Source: Opitutales bacterium (lineage in GTDB: Bacteria; Verrucomicrobiota; Verrucomicrobiia; Opitutales; Seribacteraceae). From it: a stretch of 64,000 nucleotides of DNA. The stretch covers positions 1 to 64,000 of the forward strand of contig JAOHKZ010000001.1 of the NCBI GenBank assembly GCA_028101545.1. Direction: 5' to 3'. The translations under genes and the position numbers were made by a program. Positions 9,429-18,107 of this stretch are shown piece by piece (position 1 is the first letter of the stretch; each line of letters starts with the position of its first letter). The notes beneath the pieces were generated by a model. That model was not told the origin of the DNA and did not search any database. It saw nothing but the letters and a program-made list of their open reading frames with translations.

Positions 9429-12173
9429 CTATTTTACACGTAGGATTCCCTGCATGGCCATCCAGTGACCCGGGAAAGTGCAGATGTAGGGATAGTCACC
9501 CGGTTCTTTAGGTGCCCGGAAATGAAGGGCATGCGTTTTGCCTGGCTCAATAACGGGGATGATATGCAAAACTTCATTCAGATCGGGGGCATAATTTTTC
9601 TCCCCGGCTTTAGGATCACTGATCATTTTAAAAGAGGCCTCTCCCACTTTTTGAGTCGATCCCGGTTTGATAATCACGAGGTTATGAGGCATAGCATCAA
9701 TATTTTTTAATTTTAAAACCAGTGCTTCATTGGTCTTTGCTTCAAGTAAAGACCTGGAATATTTCAGACCGCTTATAGTATCGATCCGAATCTCGCGTTC
9801 ACCTTCAATCGTTTCACCGGTGTAGTCTGGTTTATTTTTCGATTCCAGGCTGGCCACCCGTAAAGATACAAAGGTAAGTTTATCTTTTCTCGGTTCAGCC
9901 AATCCCGCTGTGGAGTAAGGTTTATCTGGGAACATAGGCGAACAGAATAAATCGGTTTTGAATTTGGTTCCATCGGCATCTTGTAAATGCATTCGAATGT
10001 GGAGTTGCATGATGGGTTCGAGGTCGGGCATTTCCACGAATATTGATTTTCCGTCATCCAGAAGTTTGACCGATCGAATATTTACCCGGTCGTGCCCCAA
10101 ACTTTCTGGATTCTTTGCGGAAAATTCAGGTGAGCCATAACGCTTGGCATATTCATAATTCCATGCCTGGGCGAAATAATTTTTAACCCTAGATGCTGCT
10201 TGGCTGTCCAAACTGGTGGAGAAATCAATTCGTATTCCGTTACTATGGACTTTAAACCCAATTGGTTTGCGGACTTTTCCTCCGGTGTAGCGTACACGAT
10301 GCAGGCATCCGTCTTCTATTGAATAATCTCCCCATCCGTCCAGGCCGGCCACATAGAGTTGACCATCTTTTGGGTGAAAGTCTCCACGCATCACACCCGC
10401 CAAAAAATTTCCCTTTAATGGAACAATTGCACCCTGTGGTCGGGTACTTGTGGCATCCCGAAGGATTAGATAATGTGAGGCCGATCCATAACTAAGCCCG
10501 ACATGCGAGCCCTGAAACGGTCCCCATTTGTCAGTGGTTATTTCCTTCATTCCGCCTGTTGAATTATCAATTCCTCGGGGAACATAGCATAGGGGAGGGG
10601 ATATTCCCTTTCCGCCTAACCCATATTCCTCTCCCTGGTTCACTTCGATAATTGCCGATGTCGGTGTCCAAGTTCCCTCCTGTGGACCAGCCCAGAAATA
10701 ATCATCCGAGCCCCCCACTGCCATACAATTGCGAACACCGGTGGCCATTTTTCTGGTCACCCGGTCTGGGCCGGTTCGGAACACGCTCGTCCATTGGATA
10801 AAGTGAAAGGACTTATCCTTTGTTCTGTGCAAGCCAAAGGTATGCGTATGGCTACGGTCAAACCCGCCAAAATCATTGGCGTACTTTTCATAGTAATCAA
10901 CCTCTTCGTCTCCATTTGTATCGTGAAGAATAGAAATTTGGCACCGATCGAGAACAAATATTCCGTCCTCATCGATATGGATACCAATCGGCTGGTTGAA
11001 TCCAGTGGCATACCTTTGCCAGGTAATATTTTTCAAATCATCTGAAATTCCTTTGACCAACCAAATATCCCCGGGAAGTGTGGCAATTAAAGCATTTCCA
11101 TTTGGTAAAAAGGCCATGCTGGTTAATTGCATCACAGTTTTGTAAGGGTTGTCATAGGGAACAGTCAGGGTATCGACCACATAACTTGCCCCGTTTGAAT
11201 TTCCCAGCTTGCCCGGTGCTTTAATTATCTCTTTCCACCTCTTTTCTTTTTTTCTTTCTGCTTTTAGGTGAGCAAGCACAGAGCTTTCTTTTAATGGCTG
11301 TTTTTCCTTGGATACACGAACAATTATGTACGCTCCTGATTTTACATCACTAAGAAAAAGTTCACCTATTTTCCACTCCGTATTTTTAACCCCTTTTGAT
11401 TCGATTACTTTAACCTTTAGGGCACCATCCACCACCTGGCAGGGAATGGTTAATTTTTCAGTGGAGTTAAGTAAATCAATTCTACGATAGAATGCGTTCT
11501 CTGTTGCCCAAGGCTCGTCCTGGATTTTAATTTTTCCAATTCTGTACTCAAAAATTACCCGTTTCCCAAACCGGTAAAGACCAAGATATTCCCCTCCGCT
11601 TGGCATCTTTGATTTTCCAATAGTAAACCATGTTGTCCCGTCTATATTTGCACCTCGTGATGAACCCCAGCGAAAAGGTTGAAAATTTATCCATCCATCC
11701 TGCCAAACTGTTCGGTAAGACAGGGACTGTGGGTCAAAACATGTGGAGAGTGAATGCCCGGTTCCCAGTTTTACACAAATTCCTTTCTCTACATTTAATC
11801 CCTTTGCCTTTACTACATGGGCAAAATGTTCACCGGTATCTCCCTCATTCCAACGACCGTCATTATGACTATTTTGATTATATTTCCCCCAATGCCCGTG
11901 TAAACCTGCGTCCAATCCCGGGTAGGATGGAATAACCTCCGGGATTTTATCTGGATTGGACATATAGTAATCAGCCTGTCTCTGGTAAAAATCATAAACA
12001 CGTGCTTCATTTACTTTTTTGTCGGTATATTCATGGTTTTCTCGACCACCAGCCGGTTCAACATATGGATGAATGCTCGGCTTTGCCACATTGAGTTCAA
12101 CCGCGTAGATGAACCCTTGATTGAATAAAAGGAATGAAATGAAAGTGGAAAATCCTGAGAAAGTTTTAGTCAT
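9429..12173 (-). CDS. Secreted DUF6797/beta-propeller protein ending in a type-1 copper (cupredoxin) domain
   Basis: Starting at the ATG at 12173 gives 914 residues with a signal peptide (MTKTFSGFSTFISFLLFNQGFIYA); longer in-frame starts would overlap the upstream sulfatase gene. The N-terminal third resembles the DUF6797 domain of PVC proteins. The centre (SMAFLPNGNALIATLPGDIW, QPIGIHIDEDGIFVLD) is a glucose/sorbosone-dehydrogenase-like propeller. The last 110 residues form a cupredoxin: His in MPHNLVI and the ligand loop CTFPGHWMAM, where Cys, His and Met are spaced as in azurin/auracyanin. PVC relatives usually end in a c-type heme motif; no CxxCH is present here. Probably a periplasmic redox enzyme transcribed with the sulfatase. 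Confidence 0.75.
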   Translation of the reverse strand: MTKTFSGFSTFISFLLFNQGFIYAVELNVAKPSIHPYVEPAGGRENHEYTDKKVNEARVYDFYQRQADYYMSNPDKIPEVIPSYPGLDAGLHGHWGKYNQNSHNDGRWNEGDTGEHFAHVVKAKGLNVEKGICVKLGTGHSLSTCFDPQSLSYRTVWQDGWINFQPFRWGSSRGANIDGTTWFTIGKSKMPSGGEYLGLYRFGKRVIFEYRIGKIKIQDEPWATENAFYRRIDLLNSTEKLTIPCQVVDGALKVKVIESKGVKNTEWKIGELFLSDVKSGAYIIVRVSKEKQPLKESSVLAHLKAERKKEKRWKEIIKAPGKLGNSNGASYVVDTLTVPYDNPYKTVMQLTSMAFLPNGNALIATLPGDIWLVKGISDDLKNITWQRYATGFNQPIGIHIDEDGIFVLDRCQISILHDTNGDEEVDYYEKYANDFGGFDRSHTHTFGLHRTKDKSFHFIQWTSVFRTGPDRVTRKMATGVRNCMAVGGSDDYFWAGPQEGTWTPTSAIIEVNQGEEYGLGGKGISPPLCYVPRGIDNSTGGMKEITTDKWGPFQGSHVGLSYGSASHYLILRDATSTRPQGAIVPLKGNFLAGVMRGDFHPKDGQLYVAGLDGWGDYSIEDGCLHRVRYTGGKVRKPIGFKVHSNGIRIDFSTSLDSQAASRVKNYFAQAWNYEYAKRYGSPEFSAKNPESLGHDRVNIRSVKLLDDGKSIFVEMPDLEPIMQLHIRMHLQDADGTKFKTDLFCSPMFPDKPYSTAGLAEPRKDKLTFVSLRVASLESKNKPDYTGETIEGEREIRIDTISGLKYSRSLLEAKTNEALVLKLKNIDAMPHNLVIIKPGSTQKVGEASFKMISDPKAGEKNYAPDLNEVLHIIPVIEPGKTHALHFRAPKEPGDYPYICTFPGHWMAMQGILRVK

Positions 12174-12231
12174 GTTTTTTAACTTTTGTGTGAGTGTGAC
12201 CAATAAATTTATTGTTTGGTAATCGATGATT

Positions 12232-13647
12232 TTATTTCCTGTCCCAGGAGTTTTTTGCTCTTGGTTCGTAAAGGGGTCGGCCATCTTTCTTTGGGAATGT
12301 ACTTACGATCTTTTTGAATTTTAAAAAGGTTTTTTTGTGTTCGGGCTTCTTGCTCCCGAGCAGATTCTTTTCTTCCGCGGGGTCTTCTAATAAATCGTGA
12401 AGACGTTCAATCTGTCTCTTATTTGAAACCCATACCTTGTACTGCTTATCTCTAATGACTCTGGGAGCAAAAACTTGTCCGGGCCGAATCCCTTCTTTAT
12501 CAAGCTTTGCAGGCCCGTAATTTAGGGCCATGATCCAGTCGCGGTTTGAATCCTTTGCTTTTCCCAGGAGTAGCGGAGCAATAGATTCTCCGTCGATAAC
12601 TAGTTCTTCAGGAACCGTACCGCCCCCAAGTTCAAGAAAGGTTGGAAGCATATTGGATAAGTCAGTCAGGGCATCGGTTTCGGTGCCAGCCGGGACCATG
12701 CCCGGACAGTTGACAATGAACGGGCCGCCAACACCATCCTCCGTGTAAGACCCTTTTCCTCCGGGTGCCTTTTTACCATTTAGGGAGCCTGTGATTAGTT
12801 TATCCGTTCCATTATCACTGGCAAAAAAGATGATGGTATTGTTCCGGATGCTAAGGTTGTTTAATTCATCAACTAATTGCCCGACCATTTTGTCAACATA
12901 CCTGACCATGGCTTTGTGACGATCTATACGATCCTTGGCATTGGGTTCGTCTGGAGTGGCCACAAATGGACGGTGCAATAAGGGCATCGGGTAGTATAGG
13001 CACATGGGTTCATCTTTATTTTTTCGCATGAACTGGATCAGTCTTTCATTATAAATATCGGGTCCAAATTTTCCCTTATAAGTGCGGCTACCACTTTCCG
13101 GTGTGTTTATGTATGGATCTTGATATCTTTTATCACTGGCAGGGTTGCCGGTTTCAAATCCGGTCCATAATGCCCAGTCATCAAAACCGTGCTTCTTTAG
13201 TGCATTCGGTTCGACCCGGAAATCATTGATCTGCCATTTCCCAGCTATGGCCGTTGCATACCCAAGATCTTTCATAAGTCGGGCAAAGGTAGTGTTTTCC
13301 TTTTTTTTCCAGTCAAAATAACCAACTCCCCAGCGTGGCACATCCCAATGGCTTACCCAACCCGTACGGAATGGATACTTCCCGGTCAGTAGGGTTGTTC
13401 GCGAGGGCGAGCATGAACCCATCGAGTATGCATTGTGAAATTTCATTCCCCCCTTTGCGAGTGAATCAATGTTTGGGGTCTTGATATCATCGGCTCCATA
13501 GCAACTGACCCAGTCTTTACCCAAGTCATCAATCATGATGAATAGAATATTCGGTTTTTTTGGATTAGATGCATCTGTGGTTGAAACACATGGTGAAAAT
13601 GCGAATGCAAAAATGATAAGGAAAGAGAGGAGGAGATTAAGTTTCAT
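12232..13647 (-). CDS. Secreted arylsulfatase-family sulfatase
   Basis: 471 residues with a signal peptide (about 1-22). The formylglycine signature is CSPSR at 79-83 followed by TTLLTGKYP, so C79 would be matured by an anaerobic- or FGE-type enzyme not encoded here. Metal-binding D40-D41 lie in FIMIDDLG, and FFASDNGTD is the conserved second-half motif. Enzymes of this family remove sulfate esters from algal or animal polysaccharides and glycolipids in the periplasm, fitting a marine polysaccharide degrader. It is upstream of, and probably co-transcribed with, the cupredoxin-propeller gene (58-base gap). The exact sulfated substrate cannot be told. Confidence 0.9.
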   Translation of the reverse strand: MKLNLLLSFLIIFAFAFSPCVSTTDASNPKKPNILFIMIDDLGKDWVSCYGADDIKTPNIDSLAKGGMKFHNAYSMGSCSPSRTTLLTGKYPFRTGWVSHWDVPRWGVGYFDWKKKENTTFARLMKDLGYATAIAGKWQINDFRVEPNALKKHGFDDWALWTGFETGNPASDKRYQDPYINTPESGSRTYKGKFGPDIYNERLIQFMRKNKDEPMCLYYPMPLLHRPFVATPDEPNAKDRIDRHKAMVRYVDKMVGQLVDELNNLSIRNNTIIFFASDNGTDKLITGSLNGKKAPGGKGSYTEDGVGGPFIVNCPGMVPAGTETDALTDLSNMLPTFLELGGGTVPEELVIDGESIAPLLLGKAKDSNRDWIMALNYGPAKLDKEGIRPGQVFAPRVIRDKQYKVWVSNKRQIERLHDLLEDPAEEKNLLGSKKPEHKKTFLKFKKIVSTFPKKDGRPLYEPRAKNSWDRK

Positions 13648-13772
13648 TTTAATTGTTGGAAAGGTCGTTCACTTTTACTAACCGATGTAGGTTTGAACAA
13701 GATTATTACCCCTTCATCCTTCATTTTGTTTGCCAAGATAATTGAATTCTTGAAGGTTAAAATCTTATTTCT

Positions 13773-14804
13773 ATGAAAAAACTCGTTCTCCCTTTTCTAG
13801 TTCTCTTCATTCCCCTCCTTGCGTTCGGTACAAAGTGGTACAAAGGAAATACCCATGTTCACACTACACTTTGCGGACATGCGGATACTACACCCAATGT
13901 GGTAGCCCAATGGTATCATGATCGGGGATATAATTTTCTAATTCTCAGCGAGCATAATAAATTTATCGATCCTTCCACAGTTGAACTGAAAGGGGAAGTG
14001 CGGAGTGATTTCTTACTTGTGCCTGGTGAGGAAGTAACTGGGCCAGTACACAGCACGGCAATGAATGTATCACGCTTGGTTCCCTGGGAATTCAAAGATA
14101 AGAACCGATCGAAAGTCATTCAGAATCATGTCGATGAGACGCGGAAAGCGGGGGGTGCGCTCATTCTTAATCACCCAAACTGGGGCAGGCCGATCCACGG
14201 TCATGAGATTTCTCCGGTAAAAAACCTTTATATGTTTGAGCTCTATAATGCTCATCCGGGAGTACATAGTTTTGGAAATGCTCATCGACCCAGTCTGGAA
14301 GTTTTGTGGGACGCACTTCTTGAAAAGGGTATGACCATTTACGGTGTATCTTCGGATGATGCTCATAAACTCCAAAAGTGGGGAGAAAAAGAAAATAACC
14401 CGGGTCGTGGTTGGGTAATGGTACGGTCCAAAGAGCTAACACCTAAGGCTCTTACTGAGGCCATGCTTCAGGGAGATTTTTATTCCTCTTCGGGAGTTAT
14501 GTTGGATAAGTTGGTCCGTGGATCCAATCATATCGAACTTTCGGTTAATGAAAAAGAAACCGAGTGCGAACTTGCTTCTGAATTCCTCTTTGGCCGTCCG
14601 GTCAGTAAGGGAGAACCGGGTACTTTTATAGAATTTATTGGCCCAGGTGGCAAAGTTCTCAAAAAGATTACCGGTCTTTCCGGTTCGTATAAAGCTGAGG
14701 GTGCATATATCCGGGCCAAAGTGACCCGAAGGATAAAGAAGGCAGACGGTTCGCTTCGTGATTACTATGCATGGACACAACCCGTCTTCACAGATGGGCG
14801 ATAG
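13773..14804 (+). CDS. Secreted CehA/McbA-type PHP metallohydrolase, copy 1
   Basis: 343 residues with a signal peptide (MKKLVLPFLVLFIPLLAFG). PHP-fold metal ligands are visible: H28-x-H30 in NTHVHT, E60-H61 in SEHN, H134 in NHPNW, and D195/D196 with H198 in SSDDAHK. The CehA/McbA branch includes carbaryl hydrolase; most members are uncharacterised phosphoesterases or amidohydrolases. The following gene is a close paralogue with the same motifs, so this is a tandem duplication. No regulatory gene is adjacent. Substrate unknown. Confidence 0.8.
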   Translation: MKKLVLPFLVLFIPLLAFGTKWYKGNTHVHTTLCGHADTTPNVVAQWYHDRGYNFLILSEHNKFIDPSTVELKGEVRSDFLLVPGEEVTGPVHSTAMNVSRLVPWEFKDKNRSKVIQNHVDETRKAGGALILNHPNWGRPIHGHEISPVKNLYMFELYNAHPGVHSFGNAHRPSLEVLWDALLEKGMTIYGVSSDDAHKLQKWGEKENNPGRGWVMVRSKELTPKALTEAMLQGDFYSSSGVMLDKLVRGSNHIELSVNEKETECELASEFLFGRPVSKGEPGTFIEFIGPGGKVLKKITGLSGSYKAEGAYIRAKVTRRIKKADGSLRDYYAWTQPVFTDGR

Positions 14805-14898
14805 GATTTTTTGGTTTTTTTAAGAACTTAATTTTTTAAGATAAAGTAAGAAAATCTATTGGTTGCATCCTAATCTCAGCAAAAGTAAGGTTTCTCCT

Positions 14899-15927
14899 AT
14901 GAAATTATTATTTTTTGCCTGTTTCTTCTTTCCATTGGTTCATTTTTCATTTGGAGAAAAGTGGTATAAGGGAAACACTCATGTGCACACCAAGCTCTGC
15001 GGGCATGCTGATTCCACCCCCGAAGTGGTTGCACAGTGGTATCATGATCACGGGTACAATTTTCTCATTCTCAGTGAACACAATAAGTATATCGACCCGA
15101 CCACCGTAAAACTTTCGGGTGATATAAGGGATGACTTTTTATTGATACCCGGAGAGGAAGTAACCGGACCGGTGCATAGCACGGCAATGAATGTATCCCG
15201 CTTGGTTCCATGGGAATTTAAGGATAAAAACCGTTCCAAGGTTGTTCAATGGCAAGTGGATGAAACCAAGAAAGCCGGTGGGATCACTATACTGAATCAC
15301 CCCAACGCTCCATTTATTCGCCCTGCTGAATTGTATCCGGTGAAAGACCTTTATCTTTTCGAGCTCTACAATGCCCATCCAATGACTAAAAATTTTGGAG
15401 ATGCCCACCGTCCCTCCACCGCATCTCTTTGGAATGCATTACTCGATAAAGGGATGACTATTTACGGGGTCGCTTCTGATGATAGTCACAAATTTGCCAA
15501 ATGGGATGAGAAATATGATAATCCCGGCCGGGGTTGGGTTATGGTTCGTTCGGAAGAACTTAGCTCGGATGCGGTTACTTTGGCGATGAACCGTGGCGAC
15601 TTTTATTCCTCCTCTGGCGTGATTCTGAAAAAGTTGATCATGGATAAGAATCAGATCGAAGTGGAAGTGGATAAAGAGGAAACTGCACGGGAGCTTACTT
15701 CTAAATTTTTGTTTGGCCGTCCAGTGAAGAAAGGAAAGCCTGGTACTTTTATTGAATTTATTGGACCGGGCGGGGAAGTGGAAAAAACCATCTCCGGAAT
15801 AAAAGCGAACCGCGAAGCCAAAGAGGACTACCTCCGTTGCATGATCACTCATCGGGTGAAAAAAGCCGACGGTTCCCTACGAGAGTATTATGCCTGGACC
15901 CAACCTGTTTTTACCGACGGACGTTAA
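14899..15927 (+). CDS. Secreted CehA/McbA-type PHP metallohydrolase, copy 2
   Basis: Starting at the ATG at 14899 (a weak TAAGG lies upstream) gives 342 residues beginning with the signal peptide MKLLFFACFFFPLVHFSFG; an ATG at 14863 would add 12 polar residues before it. It is about 70 percent identical to the preceding gene by eye. It keeps all PHP ligands (THVHT, SEHN, NHPN, SDDSHK) and the same C-terminal beta domain ending WTQPVFTDGR. Divergence is concentrated around the NHP loop (NAPFIRPAEL versus NWGRPIHGHE), which may change substrate choice. The 94-base spacer has no evident terminator, so the two may be co-transcribed. Confidence 0.8.
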   Translation: MKLLFFACFFFPLVHFSFGEKWYKGNTHVHTKLCGHADSTPEVVAQWYHDHGYNFLILSEHNKYIDPTTVKLSGDIRDDFLLIPGEEVTGPVHSTAMNVSRLVPWEFKDKNRSKVVQWQVDETKKAGGITILNHPNAPFIRPAELYPVKDLYLFELYNAHPMTKNFGDAHRPSTASLWNALLDKGMTIYGVASDDSHKFAKWDEKYDNPGRGWVMVRSEELSSDAVTLAMNRGDFYSSSGVILKKLIMDKNQIEVEVDKEETARELTSKFLFGRPVKKGKPGTFIEFIGPGGEVEKTISGIKANREAKEDYLRCMITHRVKKADGSLREYYAWTQPVFTDGR

Positions 15928-15972
15928 ATTATTTTATAACCTGTTGTGTAGTTAGCATATAAAACAAGTGTA

Positions 15973-16001
15973 TTGAAATTAATAAACCGTCGTGCTATGT
16001 T
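15973..16001 (+). promoter_or_regulatory. Possible sigma-70 promoter for the nucleotidyltransferase pair
   Basis: TTGAAA (15973-15978) and TATGTT (15996-16001) are separated by 17 bases. The TTG start codon at 16009 lies only 7 bases beyond the -10 box, so a transcript from here would be nearly leaderless. The match is fair and could be chance. Confidence 0.3.
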
Positions 16002-16008
16002 TTATTAA

Positions 16009-16548
16009 TTGAAATTTTTTACTAAAGACGAGTTAATCGCGGCACTTCGACGATTGGGTGAATTGGCAGATGAAAAATCTGTTCAATTAAACCTTTGTAT
16101 TTACGGTGGAAGTGCGTTGATGCTTGCTTACGATCGAAAACGAGTGACCCGTGATGTAGATGCGATATTTTATCATCCGTCCAAAATTCAACCTTTAATT
16201 CGTAAAGTGGCAAAAGAGTTTGAATTGCCCGAAGACTGGATTAATGACGAGGTGAAGCAATTTCTTGGTACGCGAGAATCAATTCGGGAATTACCTCTCG
16301 AATTACCCGGTATACAGATTACCGTTCCCACTGCCGGGTACCTTCTTGCAATGAAAGCGCTCGCATGCCGTCGTGCTCTTCCAGGCTACAAGGGAGATGA
16401 GGATGACCTTCGGTTTTTGATCAGAAAAATGGAGATTCGAACATGTAAAGAAATTCAGGGCTGGATTGATAAGTATTATCCGGATGATGTGCCATCCCTA
16501 TCCGATCGTTCCTTTTTAGAGCAATTAATCAGGGAGGTGAATGCGTGA
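16009..16548 (+). CDS. DUF6036-type nucleotidyltransferase (possible toxin of a pair)
   Basis: 179 residues starting at TTG; an in-frame TAA sits directly before this codon, so no longer start exists and no nearby ATG is in frame. The polymerase-beta-like nucleotidyltransferase core is seen as GGSALMLAY (33-41) followed by TRDVDAIF with D49 and D51. This is the GS...DxD pattern of the DUF6036/AbiEii-related enzymes that modify tRNA or other targets in type IV-like toxin systems. The stop overlaps the next start (GTGA), so the two are coupled. Enzymatic role and target are inferred from the family only. Confidence 0.7.
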   Translation: MKFFTKDELIAALRRLGELADEKSVQLNLCIYGGSALMLAYDRKRVTRDVDAIFYHPSKIQPLIRKVAKEFELPEDWINDEVKQFLGTRESIRELPLELPGIQITVPTAGYLLAMKALACRRALPGYKGDEDDLRFLIRKMEIRTCKEIQGWIDKYYPDDVPSLSDRSFLEQLIREVNA

Positions 16549-17075
16549 AAGAAAATACTCAAAGGCCTAAAACATTAAGGGAAGTGGCAAAGCAATCCTC
16601 TTCCTTGGAAGAATTTGGCCTTCTTCTACGTGAATGGATTCATGAGGTTATCCGCGGCGATATCAGTAATCGCCCGGCTTTAAAAAGAGCAATCGAAGAC
16701 GCACCCAGGAAATTGAAGAACCAGTTCCATGAGGGTGAAATTGCAGATGCATACCTTTCCTCTTACGCGGAATGGATTGCGGATAAAGCCGGGATTGACC
16801 GCCCGATATGGGTTCAGAGAAAAAGTGCGTACCTGGAATTCCCTTGGTTTTCAGATAATGCCCGGTCTTCACTTCTAATTGATACTCCCGCTTCTTTTCG
16901 GCAGAGAGGGGTTTTTACAATCCCTGAAAATGTGGTTCGATTACGCCGTGGGCGCCCTCGGGTCAGCTCCGAGCAAAAGCGAGAAAAAGCACGGATTCGT
17001 GATCAACGCTATCGGGCAAAAATTCGCGAAAAATTAAAAAAGCTCTGCGAACTGGAGCAAGCCGGATTACTCTGA
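16545..17075 (+). CDS. Unknown basic protein with AT-hook-like motif, partner of the nucleotidyltransferase
   Basis: 176 residues beginning with GTG inside the stop of the upstream gene. No family recognised. The first 100 residues look helical and acidic/basic mixed. A tryptophan-rich patch (IWVQRKSAYLEFPWFSD) follows, then RRGRPR at 134-139, which matches the AT-hook core, and a strongly basic helical tail (EKARIRDQRYRAKIREKLKK). By position and coupling it may be the cognate partner (antitoxin or DNA-binding regulator) of the nucleotidyltransferase. A link to DNA or RNA binding is inference from the basic tail. Confidence 0.6.
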   Translation: MKENTQRPKTLREVAKQSSSLEEFGLLLREWIHEVIRGDISNRPALKRAIEDAPRKLKNQFHEGEIADAYLSSYAEWIADKAGIDRPIWVQRKSAYLEFPWFSDNARSSLLIDTPASFRQRGVFTIPENVVRLRRGRPRVSSEQKREKARIRDQRYRAKIREKLKKLCELEQAGLL

Positions 17076-17103
17076 TTTTTGCTATCCACTTCTCAGTACT
17101 CGG

Positions 17104-17133
17104 TTGACATAGTTTTGAAATATGGGGCATAAT
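17104..17133 (+). promoter_or_regulatory. Sigma-70-like promoter
   Basis: TTGACA (17104-17109) and CATAAT (17128-17133) with an 18-base spacer. It lies just upstream of the secreted propeller gene. Transcription starting about 7 bases downstream would exclude the TTG at 17133 as start codon and supports the ATG at 17169. Confidence 0.5.
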
Positions 17134-17168
17134 TGATATTTCAAATTAACCCTCGTTTCCTTATTTCT

Positions 17169-18101
17169 ATGATTACCCGAATTCTTGGTCTTTTTGTTTT
17201 TCTTTTTACAGCCTCTTTTTTACAGGCTGATCGTCTCGTTCTCGTCAGTGCATCCTATGGTAAAAACATTCTCGCGATAACCGAGGCCAATGGCGATGTG
17301 TTATGGTCACACAAAACTGCTGGTAAGGAAAAAGGACATGCCGGGCATCACGATGTGCACATGCTGCCCAATGGAAATATTCTATTTCATGAGACATGGC
17401 AGGATGTAAAGGAAATCACCCTGGGTAAAAAAATAGTAATGGATTATAACTGTGCTGTTTCCAACGGTAATAAAGGCCGGGGAGTAAATGTGCATGCTTT
17501 TTCCAGGTTGGCTAATGGAGATACCCAGATTGTGGAGAGTGGAGTGGGGCGCGTGATCAATGTGGATCGTTCCGGAAAATTAAAACACTCCTTTAATCTT
17601 AAGCCAGGGGGCACTCAGAATTCCCGCTGGGCACGTGCCACTCCGCAGGGCACATTGCTCGTTTGTTCCGAGCAACCGGGGGTGGTAACAGAGTATGATA
17701 AAAATGGAAAAGTGGTCTGGGATTACTTAATCAAAACTCGGGTATATGGAGCGATTCGCTTAAAGAATGGAAACACTCTGATTGCATCTGGAAGTGGAAA
17801 CAGTGTGGTCGAAGTGACCCCCGAAAAGAAAGAGGTCTGGGAAATTAAAGGCAAGGTGCCTGGCACGAATATCGATTTGAAATGGATGACCTGCCTGCAG
17901 GAAAGAGCGAATGGGAACTTTATCGTGGGCAACTGCCATGCTGGCCCTGATAATCCACAAATATTCGAAATAACCCGCGATAAAAAAGTGGTCTGGGAAT
18001 TCAATGAATTTGAATTGGTTGGAAATGGTCTGGCCTGTTGGCAAGTATTGGATGGCAAAAAAGCCAAGGCCCTTCGCAGCCAATTGGCTGCTCTCAGGTA
18101 A
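17169..18101 (+). CDS. Secreted PQQ-like/WD-type beta-propeller protein
   Basis: 310 residues from the ATG at 17169, giving a typical signal peptide (MITRILGLFVFLFTASFLQA). Repeated blades of the form NGNxLI...D..GKVVWDY, GSGNSVVEVTPEKKEVWEIK and IFEITRDKKVVWEF resemble PQQ-like or arylsulfotransferase-type propellers. No catalytic histidine motif could be assigned with confidence; HDVHMLPNGNILFHE (about 57-70) is a His-rich blade that might bind metal. Such proteins are abundant in Verrucomicrobiota and act as periplasmic scaffolds or enzymes. A TTG at 17133 was rejected as start because it overlaps the promoter. Confidence 0.65.
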   Translation: MITRILGLFVFLFTASFLQADRLVLVSASYGKNILAITEANGDVLWSHKTAGKEKGHAGHHDVHMLPNGNILFHETWQDVKEITLGKKIVMDYNCAVSNGNKGRGVNVHAFSRLANGDTQIVESGVGRVINVDRSGKLKHSFNLKPGGTQNSRWARATPQGTLLVCSEQPGVVTEYDKNGKVVWDYLIKTRVYGAIRLKNGNTLIASGSGNSVVEVTPEKKEVWEIKGKVPGTNIDLKWMTCLQERANGNFIVGNCHAGPDNPQIFEITRDKKVVWEFNEFELVGNGLACWQVLDGKKAKALRSQLAALR

Positions 18102-18107
18102 CCTGAT

